From: Bacillota bacterium
Lineage (GTDB): Bacteria; Bacillota; Bacilli; Paenibacillales; NBRC-103111
Assembly (NCBI GenBank): GCA_023393235.1
Contig: JAEWMH010000203.1
Location: 7,302 to 71,301, forward strand
DNA: 64,000 nucleotides
Direction: 5' to 3'
Under the pieces are notes generated by a model that worked only from the letters and a program-made list of their open reading frames with translations, had not been told where the DNA came from and searched no databases. The translations under genes were made by a program, and so were the position numbers. Shown in pieces: positions 35,520-44,507 of this stretch; the stretch's first letter is position 1; every line of letters begins with the position of its first letter.

Positions 35520-35960
35520 TTATCCATGGCTGGCTTTGTGCCGCATGGTGGCCATTTCATCCAGGACTTCCTGCTCCTTCTTCAGCACCGTGGCCTGATG
35601 AAGCAGATATGCCTTGTTGCGGGCTTGATCCCAAACCTTTTCCTCCACCATTTTGGAGGAGAGAATACCCCGCTTCTCCACTACGTTCTTTTCCGCCAGC
35701 CGGACATCCGCTGTTTTGCACCGGATTCTGTTATTCAGATGATCCAGATAATACTGGTAGTTCATCAGTTCCGAGGCGGTGGTATGTAGTGCTGCCGAGA
35801 CGAGCTCGGTTTCTACACTGCTTTTTTCGGAAAATAAGGTGGATAGGCTCTCCTCCTCTTCCCGGAGATGGCCGATGGCACCGGACAACACCCATTCAGC
35901 CTGAGTTTTTTCATTGGATTTCAGATCCACAATCTTCTGGAAGGTGTACTTAAACCGCAT
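35520..35960 (-). CDS. fliJ: Flagellar export chaperone/stalk protein FliJ
   Basis: Coiled-coil stalk that links the FliI ATPase to the FlhA gate. The 146 residues are almost all helical and charged (FKYTFQKIVDLKSNEKTQAEWVLSGAIGHLREEEESL). The ATG at 35960 lies behind a GAGG site; the TTG four codons upstream is part of the fliI stop region. It follows fliI by eight bases. Confidence 0.9.
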   Translation of the reverse strand: MRFKYTFQKIVDLKSNEKTQAEWVLSGAIGHLREEEESLSTLFSEKSSVETELVSAALHTTASELMNYQYYLDHLNNRIRCKTADVRLAEKNVVEKRGILSSKMVEEKVWDQARNKAYLLHQATVLKKEQEVLDEMATMRHKASHG

Positions 35961-35968
35961 CCTCTGCC

Positions 35969-37288
35969 TCAACCTCCGCTGAATTCGGATAACAAGCGCT
36001 CCTGAACCTGGGTGAACGTCACTTTTTCATTGACCTTTTGTCTAGTGAACTCATTGATGGCCTGTATATATTTCAAGGACATGTCAATTTCCGGGTTGGA
36101 TCCGCGCTGGTATGCCCCAATATTGATCAGATCTTCCGAATCCTTATATATAGAAAGAAGCTGATTCAGGAATTGAGCGGCCTCCTGATGCTCAGGCGGC
36201 ACGATTTCCTTCATGACGCGGCTGACACTGGCCAGAATATCAATGGCCGGGAAATGTCCTTTATTAGCAAGATTCCGGTTGAGCACGATGTGTCCGTCGA
36301 GTATGCCCCGGACAGCATCGGCAATGGGCTCATTCATGTCGTCACCGTCCACCAGTACGGTGTAAAAGGCGGTGATGGAGCCTTTGGGATTGGTTCCTGA
36401 ACGTTCCAGAAGCTTCGGCAGCATGGCGAACACGGACGGGGTATATCCTCTTGTAGCAGGCGGTTCCCCTACAGCCAGTCCAACTTCCCGCTGGGCCATG
36501 GCAAAACGTGTAACGGAATCCATCATCAGCATGACGTTTAAACCGCGGTCTCTGAAAAATTCGGCTATGCTGGTGGCAATCAACGCGCCTTTGATCCGAA
36601 TAAGCGCAGGCTGGTCGGAGGTAGCTACCACCACAACCGAACGTGCCAGACCTTCCGGACCCAAATCCCTCTCAATAAAATCCAATACTTCCCGTCCCCG
36701 TTCACCGATTAGGGCAATCACATTGACATCGGCTTCAGTGTTCCGGGCGATCATACCCATCAAGGTGCTCTTCCCAACGCCTGAGCCGGCGAAGATCCCC
36801 ACCCGTTGGCCGTTGCCAACGGTAAGCAGTCCGTCAATAGCGCGGATGCCTACGCTGAGGGGCTCCAGCACCCGTGGACGCTTCAACGGATTGCTGGGCA
36901 TATTGTGTGTGGAGTAATGGGTCATACGGCTGGGGAGAAAGCTGCCGTCCAGAGGCTGGCCAAGTCCGTCGAGAACCTTGCCCAGAAGCTCATAACCAAC
37001 CTGTACGGAGAGCGGCTTTCCGGTGCCTACCACTTCACAGCCCGGCCCAACGGAATGCAGATCACCAAGGGGCATCAAAATTACTTTATTGTCCCGGAAG
37101 CCCACCACCTCCGCTTTCAGCGGCTTCGTGGACTTATAGGGGTAGATATAGCAGACATCGCCTACGCTGGCGTCGGGGCCTTCGGACTCAACCGTCAACC
37201 CGATAACCTGGGTTACCTTGCCGTTCACCAGCACAGGGTCGATATGACGAAGGTGTTCGATATAGCGCGAAGCCTGGGGCATGTTCAT
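35969..37288 (-). CDS. fliI: Flagellum-specific ATPase FliI
   Basis: F1-beta-like ATPase that energises flagellar protein export with FliH and FliJ. Walker A is GSGVGKSTLMGM (about 169-180), Walker B is LNVMLMMDSVTRFAMAQREVGLAVGEPPATRGYTPSVF; the catalytic Glu lies in GERGREVLDFIERDLG. Length 439. It overlaps fliH by four bases. Confidence 0.97.
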   Translation of the reverse strand: MNMPQASRYIEHLRHIDPVLVNGKVTQVIGLTVESEGPDASVGDVCYIYPYKSTKPLKAEVVGFRDNKVILMPLGDLHSVGPGCEVVGTGKPLSVQVGYELLGKVLDGLGQPLDGSFLPSRMTHYSTHNMPSNPLKRPRVLEPLSVGIRAIDGLLTVGNGQRVGIFAGSGVGKSTLMGMIARNTEADVNVIALIGERGREVLDFIERDLGPEGLARSVVVVATSDQPALIRIKGALIATSIAEFFRDRGLNVMLMMDSVTRFAMAQREVGLAVGEPPATRGYTPSVFAMLPKLLERSGTNPKGSITAFYTVLVDGDDMNEPIADAVRGILDGHIVLNRNLANKGHFPAIDILASVSRVMKEIVPPEHQEAAQFLNQLLSIYKDSEDLINIGAYQRGSNPEIDMSLKYIQAINEFTRQKVNEKVTFTQVQERLLSEFSGG

Positions 37289-38121
37289 GCTTCCTCTTCT
37301 CCCTCCGCCATTTCCATGGACAATTGCTGCAGCGCAAGCTTGATTTCTTTCAATTGGGTGTCTACACGGGCATCAATGCTGCCGAAGGCAGTGCGGACCA
37401 CACATCCGTAATCATCAATGGTCGAATCAGGAAGAATCTCCAGCTCCGCCTGGGAATCCACCGACAGCTTCAGCTCATCCCGGGCATCCCGGATATAAGC
37501 AAACTGCTTGGGGCTCACGCAAAGGGTAATGGTGCCTTTTTCCCGTTTCCGGGCCAGCACCCCTTTGGTCATCTCAATGACCCATTGGGGATTCACGCTC
37601 AGCTCCTGCTGGATGATCTTGCCGGCAATGGCGGTCGCCAGCTCCACCAGGAAGGGTTCGGATTCCTGGATGATCTGCCGTTTCAGCTCATACGCCTGCT
37701 CCAGAACGGTCCGGGCATCACTCAGAAGCTGGTCATATTGCTCCAACACCTTGACTTCAGCCTGCTCCTGCCCGTCCTGGAACCCTTGCTCGAATCCGCC
37801 CTGCCGTGCTTGCTCCGTGGCCTCCCGGTCCTGGCTGCGGCGTTCCTCCCACCAGCCTTCAATTTCCTGCTGGGCGGAAGCCCGAAGCTCCTCGGCATCC
37901 TCCAGGGCCTGACGGATCTGCTCCTCGGCCACATTTTCAGCATCCTGCAGAATACGGTCCTTCATCTGAAGCAGTTGCCGGAGCTCCGCCTCTTCCTCAT
38001 CGGTGACAGGCTGGACTAGTGTTTCATGCTGCATTTGATTGGGTAAAGGAAAAGGTGAAACATTTATTTCCTTTCGATCGTCTAAGGTAATGTAGAATTG
38101 AGGCTTGATCACTCTAGACAA
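37285..38121 (-). CDS. fliH: Flagellar assembly protein FliH
   Basis: Dimeric regulator of the FliI ATPase that anchors it to the C ring. The middle (about 40-135) is a Glu/Gln-rich coiled coil with GFEQGFQDGQEQAE; the C-terminal domain contains FLVELATAIAGKIIQQEL and a V-ATPase-E-like fold pattern. The start is a TTG at 38121, nine bases after GGGGGAG. It overlaps fliG by eight bases. Length 278. Confidence 0.92.
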   Translation of the reverse strand: MSRVIKPQFYITLDDRKEINVSPFPLPNQMQHETLVQPVTDEEEAELRQLLQMKDRILQDAENVAEEQIRQALEDAEELRASAQQEIEGWWEERRSQDREATEQARQGGFEQGFQDGQEQAEVKVLEQYDQLLSDARTVLEQAYELKRQIIQESEPFLVELATAIAGKIIQQELSVNPQWVIEMTKGVLARKREKGTITLCVSPKQFAYIRDARDELKLSVDSQAELEILPDSTIDDYGCVVRTAFGSIDARVDTQLKEIKLALQQLSMEMAEGEEEA

Positions 38122-39142
38122 TCACATCATCTCCCCCGCCGCGGGCGATAATAATCTCGCCGGATTCCTCAAGACGGCGAATGGTCGATACGATACGGCT
38201 TTGGGCCTCTTCCACATCACGCAGCCGGACAGGTCCCATGTATTCCATTTCTTCCTTGAAAGTCTCCGCCATCCGTTTGGACATATTGCGGAAGATGGAT
38301 TCCCGAACTTCCTCGCTGGCCACCTTGAGGGCAAGTTGGAGGTCGGCATTCTCCAGATCGCGGATAATGCGCTGAATGGAACGGTTGTCGATATTGACGA
38401 TGTCTTCGAATACAAACATCCGCTTCTTGATTTCCTCGGCCAGCTCCGGATCCTGGATTTCGAGAGCATCCAGAATGGTACGTTCCGTGCCGCGGTCGAC
38501 GCCGTTGAGGATTTGGACAATGGATTCGATGCCGCCGGCGGAGGTATAGTCCTGGGTAACCGTAGCGGAGAGCTTCTGCTCCAGTACACGCTCCACCTGT
38601 GCCACGACCTCCGGGGAGGTGCTGTCCATCAGGGCAATCCGCTTGGCCACATCCGCCTGCTTGTCCTCGGGCAGTGCGGAGAGAATCATGGAAGCCTGCT
38701 GGGCCTGCAGGTATGACAGTACCAGCGCGATGGTCTGGGTATTCTCGTTCTGGATAAAGTTAAGAATTTGCGACGGGTCCGCCTTCCGGGCAAAGTCAAA
38801 GGGACGAACCTGCAGGGTTGCCGTCAGCTTATTGATAATATCGATGGCCTTCTGGTTGCCCAGCGCCTTCTCCAGGATCTCCTTGGCATAAGCGATACCG
38901 CCCTGGGAGATAAATTCCTGGGCCATGCAGATTTGATGAAATTCCGCCAGAATAGCGTCCTTTTCTCCCGAGTCCACCTTGCGGACATTGGCGATTTCCA
39001 AGGTCAGCTGTTCGATTTCGTCATCCCGGAGATGCTTGAAGATTTGCGCGGAAACCTCCGGACCCAGACTGATCAGCAGAATAGCAGCCTTTTGCCGGCC
39101 TGTAAGAACTGGAGCCTGAAAAGCCCCTTTTGCTGCTGCCAT
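38114..39142 (-). CDS. fliG: Flagellar motor switch protein FliG
   Basis: Rotor protein that joins the MS ring (FliF) and interacts with the stators. N domain: LTGRQKAAILLISLGPEVSAQIFKHL (about 13-38). Middle domain: the EHPQ-type region, here NTQTIALVLSYLQAQQASMILSALP (ENTQ near 132). C-terminal torque helix: FVFEDIVNIDNRSIQRIIRDLENADLQLALK. Length 342, normal. Confidence 0.97.
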   Translation of the reverse strand: MAAAKGAFQAPVLTGRQKAAILLISLGPEVSAQIFKHLRDDEIEQLTLEIANVRKVDSGEKDAILAEFHQICMAQEFISQGGIAYAKEILEKALGNQKAIDIINKLTATLQVRPFDFARKADPSQILNFIQNENTQTIALVLSYLQAQQASMILSALPEDKQADVAKRIALMDSTSPEVVAQVERVLEQKLSATVTQDYTSAGGIESIVQILNGVDRGTERTILDALEIQDPELAEEIKKRMFVFEDIVNIDNRSIQRIIRDLENADLQLALKVASEEVRESIFRNMSKRMAETFKEEMEYMGPVRLRDVEEAQSRIVSTIRRLEESGEIIIARGGGDDVIV

Positions 39143-39153
39143 TGCACACCCCT

Positions 39154-40734
39154 CTATTCATCTACAAGCCAGGTGCGAAGAAGATTAACGAACTCTTCCG
39201 GTTTTTTCTTCGCCAATTGCTCAAGCTGCTTCCTGGCCTGATTTTCATTAGTAAGATTGTCAAGATCAATGCTCGGGAACTCAGCCTTGGCATTGGAGTT
39301 TTGGGCCATAACCGCCGCTTCTTCCTCCATCGCCGCCATTTCTCTGGATTTGCGTCTGCGGGAGGCGACCACGAAGCCGCCCACTGCCGCCAATGCTGCT
39401 GCGGCTGCGCCGATTCCACCGTACAGAAGCCAATTGGTGCCTGCGGCGGTTTGTGCTCCGGGTGCAGTTTCTGCAAAGGTTTCATCAAACACGGTTACTT
39501 TGCCTGCCAGCTCCTCATTGGTATAGGTCCGGCCGTTATTGGCCAAAGAAGTGGCTACCAGACTGGTCAACATCCGCTGGATGGCGGTTTTGGTGGCGTC
39601 GGTCAAATTGGCGTTCCGGTTGATCCCTACGCTGATCATCAAATCGTTGACAAAGAACGGCTGGGATTCGATAACCTCTTTGATCCGGTTGAACTCATAA
39701 TTGTAGGTCCGGTTAGATTCCTCCGACGTACCGTTGCCGGCGTTGGTGCCTGACGGATAAGTGGGAACATCGGTTTCGCCTGTACCGGCTACGCCGCCGT
39801 TGGACGCTCCCGTGGAGGATTTTTCATTCACATTGGAGCTGACCACAATGCCGTTTTCCCCATTAACCGGAGTAACCAGATCATTGTTTTGCGTCTTTTT
39901 ATCGTAATTAAAGGTAGCGACCACCATCGGCATCACATTGTTGGCTCCCGCTATGGAACCAAGCTGGCGGGTAATCTCCTTACGCAGGTCCTGCTCGAAG
40001 TCCTTTTTGATCTGGAACTGCTGCGCCGCCGCATTGGTTGCCCCAACCTGTCCTGCGGACGTTTTGGAATAAGGGAGCAAATCTCCGTTTTGATCGGAGA
40101 TGGTGATGTTCTCCACAGTCAGATTCGGGACACTTTTCGACACCAATTGATACATGGTGTCGATTTTTAATTGATCGAGGACGTAGCCGGGCTTCGTATT
40201 TACCATAATCGACGCTGTAGGCGGTTGGTTCTGGCGAAGGAATACACCGTCATCCTGGCGGGTAATCAGTACCTTGGAGCCTGCGATGGCTACATTGGTG
40301 TTGATCAGCTGCTCCAGCTCTCCTTGCAGAGCCTCCATCTCCATGATCCGGGTCTGGGCGTCGGTTTTGCCGAAGATGCTGTTTTCCCGGAAGACACCCC
40401 ATCCGATGGAGCCGCTTTTGGTCAAACCTTGGCCAACGATATCCACCTTCACTTGGGACACCATTTTGCGGGGAACTCCGATGCTCTTGCCGTCCTCGCT
40501 CATTTTGTAGGGGATCGTGTTGTCCTTCAGATACTTGGTAATGGATGCTGCGTCATTAGGCTGCAAATCCGTAAAGGCCGTTGCATATTCAATTTTGGAG
40601 TTGTTGTAAACAAACAGGACAATCGTCAGGATCATCGCTATAAAAATACCGACAATCATAAATTTCGAAGTTTTGTTGAATCGATTCCAATATTGCTTCA
40701 CGTTCGTCCAATATTGGAGCAATCTTTCATTCAC
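39154..40734 (-). CDS. fliF: Flagellar MS-ring protein FliF
   Basis: Forms the MS ring that houses the export gate and carries the C ring. Two membrane segments (about 17-37, FMIVGIFIAMILTIVLFVY; and about 440-463, LLYGGIGAAAAALAAVGGFVVAS) flank the extracytoplasmic ring-building domains; the C-terminal FliG-binding tail ends QLAKKKPEEFVNLLRTWLVDE. The start is taken as the GTG at 40734 because GAGGTGA lies five bases before it; an upstream TTG has no such site. About 526 residues. Confidence 0.95.
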   Translation of the reverse strand: MNERLLQYWTNVKQYWNRFNKTSKFMIVGIFIAMILTIVLFVYNNSKIEYATAFTDLQPNDAASITKYLKDNTIPYKMSEDGKSIGVPRKMVSQVKVDIVGQGLTKSGSIGWGVFRENSIFGKTDAQTRIMEMEALQGELEQLINTNVAIAGSKVLITRQDDGVFLRQNQPPTASIMVNTKPGYVLDQLKIDTMYQLVSKSVPNLTVENITISDQNGDLLPYSKTSAGQVGATNAAAQQFQIKKDFEQDLRKEITRQLGSIAGANNVMPMVVATFNYDKKTQNNDLVTPVNGENGIVVSSNVNEKSSTGASNGGVAGTGETDVPTYPSGTNAGNGTSEESNRTYNYEFNRIKEVIESQPFFVNDLMISVGINRNANLTDATKTAIQRMLTSLVATSLANNGRTYTNEELAGKVTVFDETFAETAPGAQTAAGTNWLLYGGIGAAAAALAAVGGFVVASRRRKSREMAAMEEEAAVMAQNSNAKAEFPSIDLDNLTNENQARKQLEQLAKKKPEEFVNLLRTWLVDE

Positions 40735-40780
40735 GTATTTCACCTCGTCCGCCAACACGTATGTCAATCATACGTTAGGA

Positions 40781-41089
40781 TCAAATTTGCGTTCTCATGA
40801 TGTCCTGATAAGCCTCAATCACCTTATTGCGGACCTGGACGGTAAGCTCCAGTCCCAAGGACAGCCTTTCCGCATTGATCGACAGCTGGTGGGCATCTAC
40901 CCCTTCGCCGCGGACAAATTGATCATTCAGCATTTCTACATTCTTTTCCTGGGCCGATAATTGGCCGATGGCCTGATTCAGCATATCCCCGAAGGATTTC
41001 CCCAGGTCAGCAGCTCCCGCCGATGCTTTGGCATCCGTCTGCAACGGCTTCAACAAGGAGGAAGGCTGGATTCCTATTTTCTCGATCAT
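40781..41089 (-). CDS. fliE: Flagellar hook-basal body protein FliE
   Basis: Links the MS ring to the rod. The 102-residue chain has the conserved FGDMLNQAIGQLSAQEKNVEMLNDQFVRGEGVDAHQLSINAERLSLGLELTVQVRNKVIEAYQDIMRTQI C-terminal two thirds, with the end motif identical in style to other FliE proteins. It lies between flgC and fliF as in nearly all Firmicutes. Confidence 0.95.
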   Translation of the reverse strand: MIEKIGIQPSSLLKPLQTDAKASAGAADLGKSFGDMLNQAIGQLSAQEKNVEMLNDQFVRGEGVDAHQLSINAERLSLGLELTVQVRNKVIEAYQDIMRTQI

Positions 41090-41106
41090 CTGTAGTTACC
41101 CCCTAA

Positions 41107-41568
41107 TTATTTGCCGATTTCAAGAGCTTTTGTAATCATTGCCTTGGCTGCATTCAGCGCAGTGACATTGGCCTCATAGGACCGGGTCGCAGACATCATG
41201 TCCACCATTTCCTTCAGCGGATCCACATTGGGCATCAGCACAAAACCGTTCTCATCCGCATCCGGGTGGGTGGGGTTGTATACTTGCTTGAAAGGAGCAG
41301 AATCATCGGAAATCTTGCTTACCTTAACCCCGCCTCCGGATGAAGCCTTCGTTGTACCCATGGCGCCGGACAGCACCTGGGAGAATGTTGCCCCCTGCTT
41401 TTCTTCCAGGGAGACCACCTTCCGGCTGTATGGCACCCATTTGCCGTCTACCAGCTTGCCCCGCGTTGTATCCGCGTTAGCCATATTAGAGGCGATTACG
41501 TCCATTCTGAGCCGCTGGGCGGTAAGTGCAGAGCTGCTGATATCAAACCCGTTGGTCAGCTTCATCAT
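41107..41568 (-). CDS. flgC: Flagellar rod protein FlgC
   Basis: Proximal rod subunit. The N-terminal rod motif is FDISSSALTAQRLRMDVIASNMANADTTRG (about 8-37) and the C-terminal partner helix is VDMMSATRSYEANVTALNAAKAMITKALEIGK. NPTHPDADENGFVLMPNVDPLKEM is the conserved middle part. Length 153. Its start overlaps the flgB stop by one base. Confidence 0.96.
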   Translation of the reverse strand: MMKLTNGFDISSSALTAQRLRMDVIASNMANADTTRGKLVDGKWVPYSRKVVSLEEKQGATFSQVLSGAMGTTKASSGGGVKVSKISDDSAPFKQVYNPTHPDADENGFVLMPNVDPLKEMVDMMSATRSYEANVTALNAAKAMITKALEIGK

Positions 41569-41969
41569 TATCTCCCTCCAATTACAGTACGGATATTGCG
41601 GATATCGTGAGTTACTTGCTGGGCTACCACATTGTAGCGGAGCTGATTCTTGGCTACGAGGGACATTTCGGCATCGATATCTACATTATTTAAATTATTA
41701 TTCATAACCGAATTGTTGTCCACGACAATTTTCGACTCCGCCGGAGATGTTCCGCCTCCAATAGGAATATGCTTGGGATGAGTCCGTCTGCCTGTGAGGG
41801 TTTTGGAATTCATCTGCTGGCTGAGCAGCTCCTCGAACACTACATCGGAACGTTTAAAGTTAGGCGTATCCACATTGGCGATATTATTGGCAGATACAGT
41901 CTGCCTCAGGACGGCCGCATCCAAGGTGCGTTCCAACCGGTTAAAACTTGCTGATTGCAGGATATTCAT
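41568..41969 (-). CDS. flgB: Flagellar rod protein FlgB
   Basis: Proximal rod subunit and first gene of the fla/che operon. The motif LDAAVLRQTVSANNIANVDTPNFKRSDVVFEELL (about 17-50) and the C-terminal NQLRYNVVAQQVTHDIRNIRTVIGG are typical. The ATG at 41969 is chosen; the frame also opens at a TTG 12 bases upstream, but that codon touches the GGAGG ribosome site. 133 residues. Confidence 0.95.
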   Translation of the reverse strand: MNILQSASFNRLERTLDAAVLRQTVSANNIANVDTPNFKRSDVVFEELLSQQMNSKTLTGRRTHPKHIPIGGGTSPAESKIVVDNNSVMNNNLNNVDIDAEMSLVAKNQLRYNVVAQQVTHDIRNIRTVIGGR

Positions 41970-41981
41970 TATGGGATTCAA

Positions 41982-42147
41982 CCTCCGGCCACAGATTACC
42001 GTTACTTATTCAACAGCTTTCTTTCATTCTCCTCTTTTTTTCGACAATAAAATTATTTTAAATTTTCACTAATGCTGTCATATCATGGAGTCTGGAGAAG
42101 ATTCGACATCATAAATCATGCAAAAAAATGGCAAAATATACAATATG
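41982..42147 (-). promoter_or_regulatory. Upstream region of the fla/che operon
   Basis: This AT-rich stretch between the codY terminator and flgB must hold the main operon promoter. I see ATGACA followed after 15 bases by TAAAAT, with poor spacing, and no clear sigma-D consensus (TAAA-N15-GCCGATAT). A weak CodY-box-like sequence (aattttcactaat, 42061-42073; about 10 of 15 consensus positions) lies here. CodY is known to repress fla/che in B. subtilis; the present site is only suggestive. Confidence 0.3.
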
Positions 42148-42180
42148 AAAAAAGCCCTATCTTTAGAAAGATAGGACTTT
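42148..42180 (-). terminator. Rho-independent terminator after codY
   Basis: On the minus strand AGTCCTATCTTT-CTAA-AGATAGGGCT is followed by TTTTTT. It separates codY from the flagellar operon. Confidence 0.9.
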
Positions 42181-42214
42181 ATAATCTAAAACCTAATATA
42201 AATCTAACACGAAT

Positions 42215-42994
42215 TTAGGCCTGCCGTTTTTCCAACTCCTGAACCAGCTGGTCATTGAGAATTTTAATGTAGGTTCCCTTCATGCCCAGGGACCGTGTTT
42301 CGATGACGCCGGCGCTTTCCAGCTTGCGCAGCGCATTCACGATCACAGAGCGGGTAATCCCCACCCGGTCGGCGATTTTGCTGGCTACCAGCAGACCCTC
42401 TTTGCTTTTCAGCTCCTCGAAGATATGCTCCACAGCCTCTAATTCACTGTAAGAAAGGGAGCCTACCGCCACCTGGACAATGGTTTTCCGGCGGGCTTCG
42501 ATCTCGCTTTCCTCTGCGCGCTCGCGCAGAATTTCCATGCCCACCACCGTGGCTCCGTACTCAGCCAGTATCAGATCATCCTCGCCAAACGGGTCTTCCG
42601 TCCTGGCTAGCACCAGGGAACCCAGACGGTCTCCGCCTCCCATGATCGGGATAATGGTCAGGTAATGCTGCTCGAACAGGCTTTGCAGCTGATTAGTCAC
42701 TTGGACATACGGATTCTCCGGATCGATGTTGGAGACAGTCTCTTCCACCTTCAAAAGAAGCTGGTTTTGCTCGGGAGTGAGTCTTTTGTCCTGAAACAGG
42801 ACCCGGTTGGTTTCCAGTGAAACCAACATTCCGGAGGCTGCACAGCCCAGAATTTTGCCCTTGCGGCTGATGACATACACACTGGCTGCCATAGCATCCC
42901 GCAAAACCTCGGTCATTTCCATAAACGACAAGGCTTTGCCTGCCGCCCTTTGCAGCAGCCGATTCAGCCGTCTTGTCTTCGAAAGCAATTGCAT
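42215..42994 (-). CDS. codY: GTP- and branched-chain-amino-acid-sensing repressor CodY
   Basis: Global regulator of nutrient adaptation in low-GC Gram-positive bacteria. The GAF ligand-binding domain covers about 1-155; the winged helix-turn-helix is EGLLVASKIADRVGITRSVIVNALRKLESAGVIETRSLGMKGTYIKI (about 200-246), nearly identical to the family signature. Length 259, as in B. subtilis. It lies between hslU and flgB in the conserved xerC-hslV-hslU-codY order, except that xerC is missing here. Confidence 0.98.
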   Translation of the reverse strand: MQLLSKTRRLNRLLQRAAGKALSFMEMTEVLRDAMAASVYVISRKGKILGCAASGMLVSLETNRVLFQDKRLTPEQNQLLLKVEETVSNIDPENPYVQVTNQLQSLFEQHYLTIIPIMGGGDRLGSLVLARTEDPFGEDDLILAEYGATVVGMEILRERAEESEIEARRKTIVQVAVGSLSYSELEAVEHIFEELKSKEGLLVASKIADRVGITRSVIVNALRKLESAGVIETRSLGMKGTYIKILNDQLVQELEKRQA

Positions 42995-43026
42995 TTCTCA
43001 AATCCCCCTATTTTCATTCAACAATT

Positions 43027-43078
43027 CCCCGCAAAGTGATCCCATTCTCATGAAGCCCATTTCCATAACTTAGCGGGG
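43027..43078. other. Inverted repeat in the hslU-codY gap
   Basis: CCCCGC and AAGT arms (plus strand 43027-43032 and 43073-43078 as outer arms, with the inner AAAGT/ACTTA arms) can pair across about 30 bases. The hairpin lies in the codY leader and may affect transcript processing or start-site access. No T-run follows. Confidence 0.4.
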
Positions 43079-43091
43079 ACCCCTGCAGTCT

Positions 43092-44486
43092 TTAAAGAAT
43101 ATATTGACTCAAATCGCGGTTACGGGCAATATCCGACAGCTTCTCCCGTACATATTCGGGAGTCACCTGGAACGCCTCCAGCTGGAGATCCGGCGCTTCA
43201 AACGACAGGTCCTCCAGAAGCTTCTCCAGAATGGTATGAAGCCGCCGCGCACCGATATTTTCCGTATGCTGGTTCACTTCCACCGCGATCTGCGCCAGTT
43301 CGTCAATGGCCTGGTCCGTAAAGGTGACCGTAATGCCCTCTGTTTCCAGAAGCGCGGTATACTGCTTGGTCAACGCGTTCTGCGGCTCCTTCAAGATCCG
43401 CACAAAATCCTCATGGTTCAGGCTGCCCAGCTCCACCCGGATAGGAAAACGCCCTTGAAGCTCAGGAATCAGATCAGACGGTTTGGCAATATGGAACGCA
43501 CCTGCCGCAATAAACAGAACATAATCCGTTTTCACCGGACCGTACTTGGTCATTACCGTAGACCCTTCCACTATAGGAAGAATGTCGCGCTGCACCCCTT
43601 CCCGGGATACATCAGGACCGCTGCCCTTGCCGGTGCTGGCCACCTTGTCGATTTCGTCGATAAAAATAATGCCGGACTGCTCTGCCCGTTGGACGGATTC
43701 GGAAATCACCTCATCCATGTCCATCAGCTTCTGGGCTTCCTGCTGGATCAGGACCTTGCGTGCCTCTCTTACGGGAAGACGGCGCTTCTTGGTTTTCTTG
43801 GGCATCAAACTGCTGAACATTTCCTGCATATTCATGCCCATCTGATCATTGCCTTGGCCCCCAAGAATGTCCATCATGTTGGGAGAGTGATCCTCCACCT
43901 CAATCTCAATCTGTTCGTTCTCAAGCTCTCCACGGGCCAGCTTCTCCCGCACAGCGGCGCGCCCGGCGGTAACACCGGAATCCGGCTCCTCCTGCTCCCG
44001 CTCCGGCTCCTTCTGGCCGCCGAAGAGCATCTCCAGCGGATTGCGTCCGGACTTGTTCTTGCTGGCGCCAGGCACCAGGAACTGGACGATCCGTTCCTCA
44101 GCCAGCTTGCCAGCACGATCCTTCAGGGCTTCCGTTTTTTCGGCTTTGACCATACGGATGGCAGTCTCCACCAGATCCCGGACCATGGATTCCACATCCC
44201 GGCCCACGTAACCCACTTCAGTAAACTTGGTGGCCTCCACCTTTACGAAGGGGGCATTCACCAGCTTCGCCAGCCGGCGGGCGATTTCCGTCTTGCCCAC
44301 ACCGGTAGGACCGATCATCAGAATATTCTTGGGAATGATCTCATCACGCATCACATCCTGGAGCAGGGTTCTCCGGTAACGGTTGCGGAGGGCGACGGCG
44401 ACAGATTTCTTGGCCTGCTTCTGGCCGACGATATATCTATCCAATTCGGAAACAATTTCTCTAGGGGTAAGCGCGGAGCCTTTCAT
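43092..44486 (-). CDS. hslU: HslU (ClpY) ATPase of the HslVU protease
   Basis: AAA+ unfoldase that feeds substrates to HslV. Walker A is GPTGVGKTEIARRL (about 56-69); Walker B is SGIIFIDEIDKVAS; the C-terminal activating tail is LSQYIL, which inserts into HslV. The I domain (about 110-245) is acidic and variable. The ATG at 44486 follows GGAGGG; an ATG five codons upstream overlaps that site. Length 464. Confidence 0.97.
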   Translation of the reverse strand: MKGSALTPREIVSELDRYIVGQKQAKKSVAVALRNRYRRTLLQDVMRDEIIPKNILMIGPTGVGKTEIARRLAKLVNAPFVKVEATKFTEVGYVGRDVESMVRDLVETAIRMVKAEKTEALKDRAGKLAEERIVQFLVPGASKNKSGRNPLEMLFGGQKEPEREQEEPDSGVTAGRAAVREKLARGELENEQIEIEVEDHSPNMMDILGGQGNDQMGMNMQEMFSSLMPKKTKKRRLPVREARKVLIQQEAQKLMDMDEVISESVQRAEQSGIIFIDEIDKVASTGKGSGPDVSREGVQRDILPIVEGSTVMTKYGPVKTDYVLFIAAGAFHIAKPSDLIPELQGRFPIRVELGSLNHEDFVRILKEPQNALTKQYTALLETEGITVTFTDQAIDELAQIAVEVNQHTENIGARRLHTILEKLLEDLSFEAPDLQLEAFQVTPEYVREKLSDIARNRDLSQYIL

Positions 44487-44507
44487 GATCCATCCCTCCA
44501 TCCGTTT

